Positions 60,614 to 64,000 of a stretch of DNA of 64,000 bases are shown here, piece after piece; the first letter of the stretch is position 1, and every line of letters starts with the position of its first letter. This stretch comes from Hymenobacter siberiensis (GTDB lineage Bacteria > Bacteroidota > Bacteroidia > Cytophagales > Hymenobacteraceae): contig NZ_JAHLZZ010000001.1 of the NCBI RefSeq assembly GCF_018967845.1, forward strand, positions 186,001-250,000, written 5' to 3'. A program made the position numbers and the translations under genes. The notes beneath the pieces are model-generated. The model was given only the letters and a program-made list of their open reading frames with translations, did not search any database and had not been told where the DNA came from.

Positions 60614-61790
60614 ATTCGTCAGCTGCGCCATCGCGGCCGGCGTTGCGGCGCGGCGCACCGTGGTCGGCGCTGTCGTCCTCGCTGTTCCGATTCTCCTGGC
60701 GGGCAGCGAAGCCGTAGTTTTGGGCCTTGTCTTCGGCGCGCTGGTCGCCCTGGGCGGGCGAGCCCATAGTACTACCGGCTTTGCTGTCGTCGTAGGCATC
60801 GTTATATGAGCCGCCGCGTGAGCCGATGCCCTGCCCTACATCGCCCTTGTTAGCGCCGGCCGCCGTGTAGCCGTTGCGCTCATCGCCGGTGTTGTTATTG
60901 GGCAGGCTGTTGGGCTGTTCGCGGTTTCGGTCGCCGTAGCCCTGGCCGCGCTGGTTGGCCATTTCGGGCTGATTGGTGGAGTAGGCTTCCGGGTCGTGGC
61001 GGCCCTGGCTGTCGGTGCCGCTTTGGGCGGGCATGTAGTCCTCGGTCTGGTTGCGGTGGTCTACTTCGGGCGCTGCGCCATTGCGCTGGTCAGTAGCGTT
61101 GCTTGGGTTGAGCGAGGTATGGCCGTAGTCGGCCGAGTAGCCACTGCCGGGGCCTTTGGGCGAGCCGTTGTCGTTTTCGTGGGGATTGGCGCTGGTAGGC
61201 GTTTGGCCGGTGGCGGTACCGGCCTCAAAACCATATTCGGTGCGGCTGTCGAGGCGCTCGTCGCGGCCGTCGTAGCTGCGGTAGGAATTGTCCTGCTTAC
61301 CGGGGCGGCCGGAGCCGCCGTAGTAGTTGTCCTCGGCGGTGTTGTTGGGCTCGTAATCGGCCAGCCGGTTCTGGTTGCCAAAGCCGCCGTGGGTGGTGCC
61401 GCCCAGGTCCTGGGCACCAAACTCGCCCCGGTTGGGGTCGCTGTCCTGGTTTTCGCGGCGGTCCTGGTCTTGGTAGCTGTCCTGGGTGCCGTTGCCGAAA
61501 TTGCCGCCGTAGGAGCCTTCGGGCACCAGGTCGGCGGGGTTGGCTTCTTTATTTTCCTGGGGCTGGGCGTCGGCGTCCACGGCTCCGGCGGCCATGCTGG
61601 TTTCGGCGGCGGCCAGCGCTTCGCTCGATACCAGCGCGGCAGCGGCGGGGCTGGTGGGCGGGCCGCCGGGCGGGCCCACGCCTTCGCCGGGCCGGGTGTG
61701 CTTGGTGGCCGTATTGCCCACCGGCCCGTCGATGCGGTTGCCGGCGATGTCGTTGGGCTCGGTGTTCAGGTTTTCTTCGGCGTTGGTCAT
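60612..61790 (-). CDS. Large hydrophilin-like intrinsically disordered protein
   Basis: 392 residues from the ATG at 61790. There is no hydrophobic core, no cysteine and no signal peptide. It is made of Gly, Asn, Asp, Gln, Ser, Glu, Tyr and Arg words such as GSYGGNFGNGTQDSYQDQDR, SDPNRGEFGAQDLGG and NQRGQGYGDRNREQPNSLPN. It matches no family I know. The composition is that of hydrophilins and other desiccation-protectant or condensate-forming proteins. It is divergent from a cold-shock gene, which suggests a stress context. The reading frame is supported by its length and by the meaningful start after a 230-base divergent promoter region. Confidence 0.72.
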   Translation of the reverse strand: MTNAEENLNTEPNDIAGNRIDGPVGNTATKHTRPGEGVGPPGGPPTSPAAAALVSSEALAAAETSMAAGAVDADAQPQENKEANPADLVPEGSYGGNFGNGTQDSYQDQDRRENQDSDPNRGEFGAQDLGGTTHGGFGNQNRLADYEPNNTAEDNYYGGSGRPGKQDNSYRSYDGRDERLDSRTEYGFEAGTATGQTPTSANPHENDNGSPKGPGSGYSADYGHTSLNPSNATDQRNGAAPEVDHRNQTEDYMPAQSGTDSQGRHDPEAYSTNQPEMANQRGQGYGDRNREQPNSLPNNNTGDERNGYTAAGANKGDVGQGIGSRGGSYNDAYDDSKAGSTMGSPAQGDQRAEDKAQNYGFAARQENRNSEDDSADHGAPRRNAGRDGAADE

Positions 61791-61920
61791 GGTGGTGGGC
61801 TGATAAGTGGAGAGGTGGAGGGCATTAGCCAAAGGCTGCTTCCCTATACGCACGGCCGAACCCGTTGTTTTCGGCGCGGGTCGGGCGCGGGCATCGGCAC
61901 GATTTTCGGTGGTGCCATTT

Positions 61921-61928
61921 TACCTTTG
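61921..61928 (+). promoter_or_regulatory. -7 box (TACCTTTG) of the cold-shock gene
   Basis: An exact TAnnTTTG match 96 bases before the ATG at 62024. The resulting leader of about 90 bases is long for this genome, as is usual for cold-inducible csp mRNAs. Confidence 0.65.
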
Positions 61929-62023
61929 TCCGGGAACGGCCCGCCGCGCTTCGGTTTTTTGGCCCTTGGCCGGCCAGGTGCAGCGCATCAAAACCCGATT
62001 CATTTTACCCTTACCCCACGCTT

Positions 62024-62215
62024 ATGCTTACCGGCACCGTTAAGTTTTACGACGACACCAAAGGCTTCGGCTTCATCATTGCCGACGATAATGAGGAAGA
62101 AATCTTCGTCCACCAAACCGGCCTCATCCACGAAATCCAGGAAGGCGACCGGGTACAGTTCAACATCAAAGCCGGCAAGAAAGGCCCCAACGCCGTGGAC
62201 GTAACCCGGGTATAA
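62024..62215 (+). CDS. Cold-shock domain protein (CspA family)
   Basis: 63 residues, a single cold-shock domain. RNP-1 is KGFGFI and RNP-2 is EIFVHQ; GTVKFYDDTKGFGFI and GDRVQFNIKAGKKGPNAVDV complete the OB fold. It binds single-stranded RNA/DNA and melts mRNA structure. The start at 62024 is fixed by the family N-terminus (MLTGTVKFY); an open frame extends upstream but is non-coding. It ends at a strong terminator. Confidence 0.95.
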   Translation: MLTGTVKFYDDTKGFGFIIADDNEEEIFVHQTGLIHEIQEGDRVQFNIKAGKKGPNAVDVTRV

Positions 62216-62245
62216 TAATCAATACCGCGCTGTTTGCGTCACAGA

Positions 62246-62282
62246 AAAAGGCCGGCCCCGCATTGTGTGAGGCCGGCCTTTT
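62246..62282. terminator. Terminator between csp and gldH
   Basis: AAAAGGCCGGCC, a 13-base loop, GGCCGGCCTTTT. It serves two convergent genes. Confidence 0.9.
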
Positions 62283-62307
62283 GGCATTGCAGCCATTTCC
62301 AATCCAT

Positions 62308-62799
62308 TTACTTTTTCTCCGCATGCCGGGCCACCCGCACGCCCACAGCCATGAGGCCGGGCAGCTGGTCCTGGCGCATGTACTGCTCCAGAGTGAGGGT
62401 GTAGCTGCCGGGTTTGGCGAAGTGCTGGTTGGGCAGCGCCAGGGCCTGCAGGTCGTAGATATCGCCGGTGCCGCTGCCTTTGGGTTCGCCGGTTTTGGGG
62501 TCCATCAGCAGGATTTGGTGCAGCAGCGGCGGGCCCGCCGGGCCGGCGGGCCCGGTGAGCGTGTGCTTCATGTACAGGTTGTAAAACCCATACGCTGAAG
62601 CATAGCGCACGTTGAAAAACACGTCGTAGCGCGCCGTCGTGTCCTCAATAGTGAAGGTGAAGGCGGGCTTCTGCTGCACGTCCCACGAGTACTTCGGGAA
62701 GTCCGTATTCTGCTCAAAAACCCGGTTGGGGTCGCAGGCCGTGAGCAGGCTCAGGAGCCCACCTACTACCACCAACTTCCATGCAAAATGCTGATTCAT
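62308..62799 (-). CDS. gldH: Gliding motility lipoprotein GldH
   Basis: 163 residues. Signal with lipobox LLSLLTAC (Cys22), then DPNRVFEQNTDFPKYSWDV, FTFTIEDTTARYDVFFNVRYASAYGFYNLYM and HQILLMDPKTGEPKGSGTGDIYD, the conserved GldH core. It is an outer-membrane-associated lipoprotein needed for gliding and T9SS function in Flavobacterium. It directly follows ricT (36 bases), an order I recall as common in Bacteroidota. Confidence 0.93.
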   Translation of the reverse strand: MNQHFAWKLVVVGGLLSLLTACDPNRVFEQNTDFPKYSWDVQQKPAFTFTIEDTTARYDVFFNVRYASAYGFYNLYMKHTLTGPAGPAGPPLLHQILLMDPKTGEPKGSGTGDIYDLQALALPNQHFAKPGSYTLTLEQYMRQDQLPGLMAVGVRVARHAEKK

Positions 62800-62835
62800 A
62801 ATAGTAACTGGTATCCAAAAACAAAACGGCGTTGA

Positions 62836-64000
62836 TTACGAGCCGGCCGGGGCCGAGTCGGACGCGGCACCGCCTTCGCCGGCCGGGCCACGGCCGCTGC
62901 GCCGGTTGCGGCCGCCCCGGCCTTCGCGGCGCTCGCCGCCTTCTGCGCGGCGCTCGCCACCCTCGCGGCGCGGGCGCGGCTCACCCGTGCCTTCGGCGGC
63001 GGGGCGGGGCGGGGCACCGGCGGTAGAATCGGCGCGGCGGGGGCTGTCGGGGCGACGGGTGCGGGGGCCTTCGGGGCGCGGCTCGCCGGCTTCGCCCTCG
63101 GGGCGGGGCGCGTCGGTCCGGTTGCGGCCGCCGCGGCGGTTGCTGGGGCGGGCGGCGGCACCACGGCGGCCGCGCTGCTCGGCCGTATCGTCCAGGGCAG
63201 GCACCGGGTTGTCGGCATCGCCGGGGCCGGGACTGGTCATCTGCTCGGGCGGGCGGGGGCCGGCGGGGGCGGCACCGGCGGGGCGGCGGCCGTCGCGAGG
63301 GGGCCGGCCTTCGCGAGGCTCGCGGGCCTCGCGGCCTTCGCGGGGCTCGGTGCCGGGTTCCTGGGCGGCGCGGGGCTCCCGCTCGGGGCGGGGCGCACGG
63401 GGCTCGCGCAGCTCCCGGCCTTCGCGGGGGAGGCGGGCTTCGGCGGTTTCGCCTTCTTTCTCGCCTTTGCCTTTCTTGCGCTTGGTGCGCTTGGCGCTCG
63501 ATTTTATTTTGTCGTCGAGGCGGTCGAGCGAGCCTTCCACAATGGCCGACACTTCGGGCTCGGGGGCTTCTTCGCGGGGGGGCAGCAGGCTTTCGATAAC
63601 CTCGCCGCGCTTATTCATTTCCAGCAGCTCTTTCACCCGGGCCGTGTCCAGCATCACCCAGTTGTTGTCGCCCTTAAAGGCAAACCACATGCGGCGGCGG
63701 AAGATGTCGGTTTTCTGCAAAAAGGCTTCGCCCTTATTAGTTTTGAGGGGGCGCTGAACCTGCGGGATGTCCTTCAGGGCATCGAGGTAAGCGTCCAGCT
63801 CGTAGTTGAGGCAGCACTTGAGGCGGCCGCACTGGCCGGCTAGTTTCTGGGGGTTCAGGCTGAGGTTCTGGTAGCGGGCGGCGGTGGTGCTCACGGTTTT
63901 GAAGTCGGTGAGCCAGGTCGAGCAGCACAGCTCGCGCCCACAAATGCCAAGGCCGCCGATACGGCCGGCTTCCTGCCGCAGCGAAATCTGGCGCATCTCG
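62836..64000 (-). CDS. ricT: RicT/YaaT (PSP1 C-terminal) protein with a long disordered tail; start outside the window
   Basis: The visible 387 codons begin inside the PSP1 domain: EMRQISLRQEAGRIGGLGIC, GRELCCSTWL, QCGRLKCCLNYELDAY, the Cys motifs (GxCGRELCCS, CGRLKCC) that bind iron-sulfur or zinc. RicT in Bacillus forms a complex with RicA/RicF that controls RNase Y; in Bacteroidota the partner set is not settled. After residue 150 or so, the tail is low-complexity, rich in Arg, Pro, Glu and Gly (EGRELREPRAPRPERE, GGRNRRSGRG), likely RNA-binding and disordered, which is much longer than in Bacillus. The gene continues past 64000. Confidence 0.9.
   Translation of the reverse strand, partial: EMRQISLRQEAGRIGGLGICGRELCCSTWLTDFKTVSTTAARYQNLSLNPQKLAGQCGRLKCCLNYELDAYLDALKDIPQVQRPLKTNKGEAFLQKTDIFRRRMWFAFKGDNNWVMLDTARVKELLEMNKRGEVIESLLPPREEAPEPEVSAIVEGSLDRLDDKIKSSAKRTKRKKGKGEKEGETAEARLPREGRELREPRAPRPEREPRAAQEPGTEPREGREAREPREGRPPRDGRRPAGAAPAGPRPPEQMTSPGPGDADNPVPALDDTAEQRGRRGAAARPSNRRGGRNRTDAPRPEGEAGEPRPEGPRTRRPDSPRRADSTAGAPPRPAAEGTGEPRPRREGGERRAEGGERREGRGGRNRRSGRGPAGEGGAASDSAPAGS

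Noticed and set aside
60996..62023. A Gly/Val-rich open frame on the plus strand opposite the hydrophilin-like gene
   Set aside because: It could pass as membrane-like, but it is antisense to a frame with a sensible start, and its composition follows from the opposite strand's Asn/Asp/Gln/Gly codons.
1..64000. CRISPR arrays, prophage modules or rRNA genes
   Set aside because: No regularly spaced direct repeats, no phage structural genes and no rRNA sequence were seen.

Overview
The window reads as chromosomal DNA of a Bacteroidota bacterium of the Hymenobacter type (Cytophagales). The signs are: a GC-rich genome with long mirror-image open frames; promoters of the TAnnTTTG (-7) class and almost no Shine-Dalgarno sites; type IX secretion C-terminal sorting domains (2108-4414, 15755-17521); the gliding lipoprotein gene gldH; a RicT/PSP1 gene upstream of gldH; a TonB-plug/MG2 protein; a DES-like sphingolipid desaturase; and a very large alpha-2-macroglobulin. 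The genus is inferred from gene content, not from a marker gene.

Layout. 1-9.6 kb: a frameshifted AAA ATPase (cut by the left edge), an omega-amidase-type nitrilase, a secreted FG-GAP repeat protein, murF, rfbC, a GT4 glycosyltransferase, a small cytochrome c and hflX. 9.7-10.9 kb: an IS4-family element inside the hflX terminator, with a 9-bp target duplication. 11-17.5 kb: a frameshifted outer-membrane protein gene, ppk1, a SixA-like phosphatase, the ruin of a DUF1016 nuclease gene and a secreted M43 metalloprotease. 17.8-25.1 kb: a phosphoesterase fused to an outer-membrane barrel, an HD-domain protein carrying a Pycsar-type membrane effector domain, tRNA-Arg(CCT), a low-GC HNH nuclease gene and a GAF-domain protein. 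25.1-27.4 kb is a decayed junction: a GH92 pseudogene is cut by a frameshifted IS701-like element, and the far side carries an unrelated gene tail. 27.5-30.7 kb is a tight three-gene set (outer-membrane barrel, small phosphate-binding-like periplasmic protein, HAMP sensor kinase lacking its phospho-acceptor histidine). 30.9-32.6 kb: two copies of one IS5/IS427-type element, one nested in the other. 32.6-50.5 kb: RsbQ/KAI2-like hydrolase, HExxH/TolB/barrel protein, YceI, MG2-TonB plug protein, DES-like desaturase, STAS/SEC14-like protein, MsrA lipoprotein, a nine-PAS sensor kinase, methionine aminotransferase and a GH43 enzyme. 50.7-51.5 kb: a third IS5 copy that landed on the stop codon of a secreted histone-tail-like protein. 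52.4-64 kb: alpha-2-macroglobulin, DinB-like protein, a secreted unknown, a large hydrophilin-like disordered protein, a cold-shock protein, gldH and ricT (cut by the right edge).

Two features run through the whole window. First, several families of dispersed palindromic repeats fill intergenic gaps. One (about 100 bp, core GTCATGCcGAGCGCAGCCG) has at least six recognisable copies. Another (40-bp perfect arms) exactly fills the gaps between two convergent gene pairs. Others have invaded coding sequence (nitrilase C-terminus, alpha-2-macroglobulin). Second, two genes carry one-base frameshifts at C homopolymers, which could be assembly errors, decay or phase variation. The best candidates for an under-described system are the barrel/binding-protein/pseudo-kinase operon at 27464-30655 and the orphan HD-Pycsar effector at 22132-23487.
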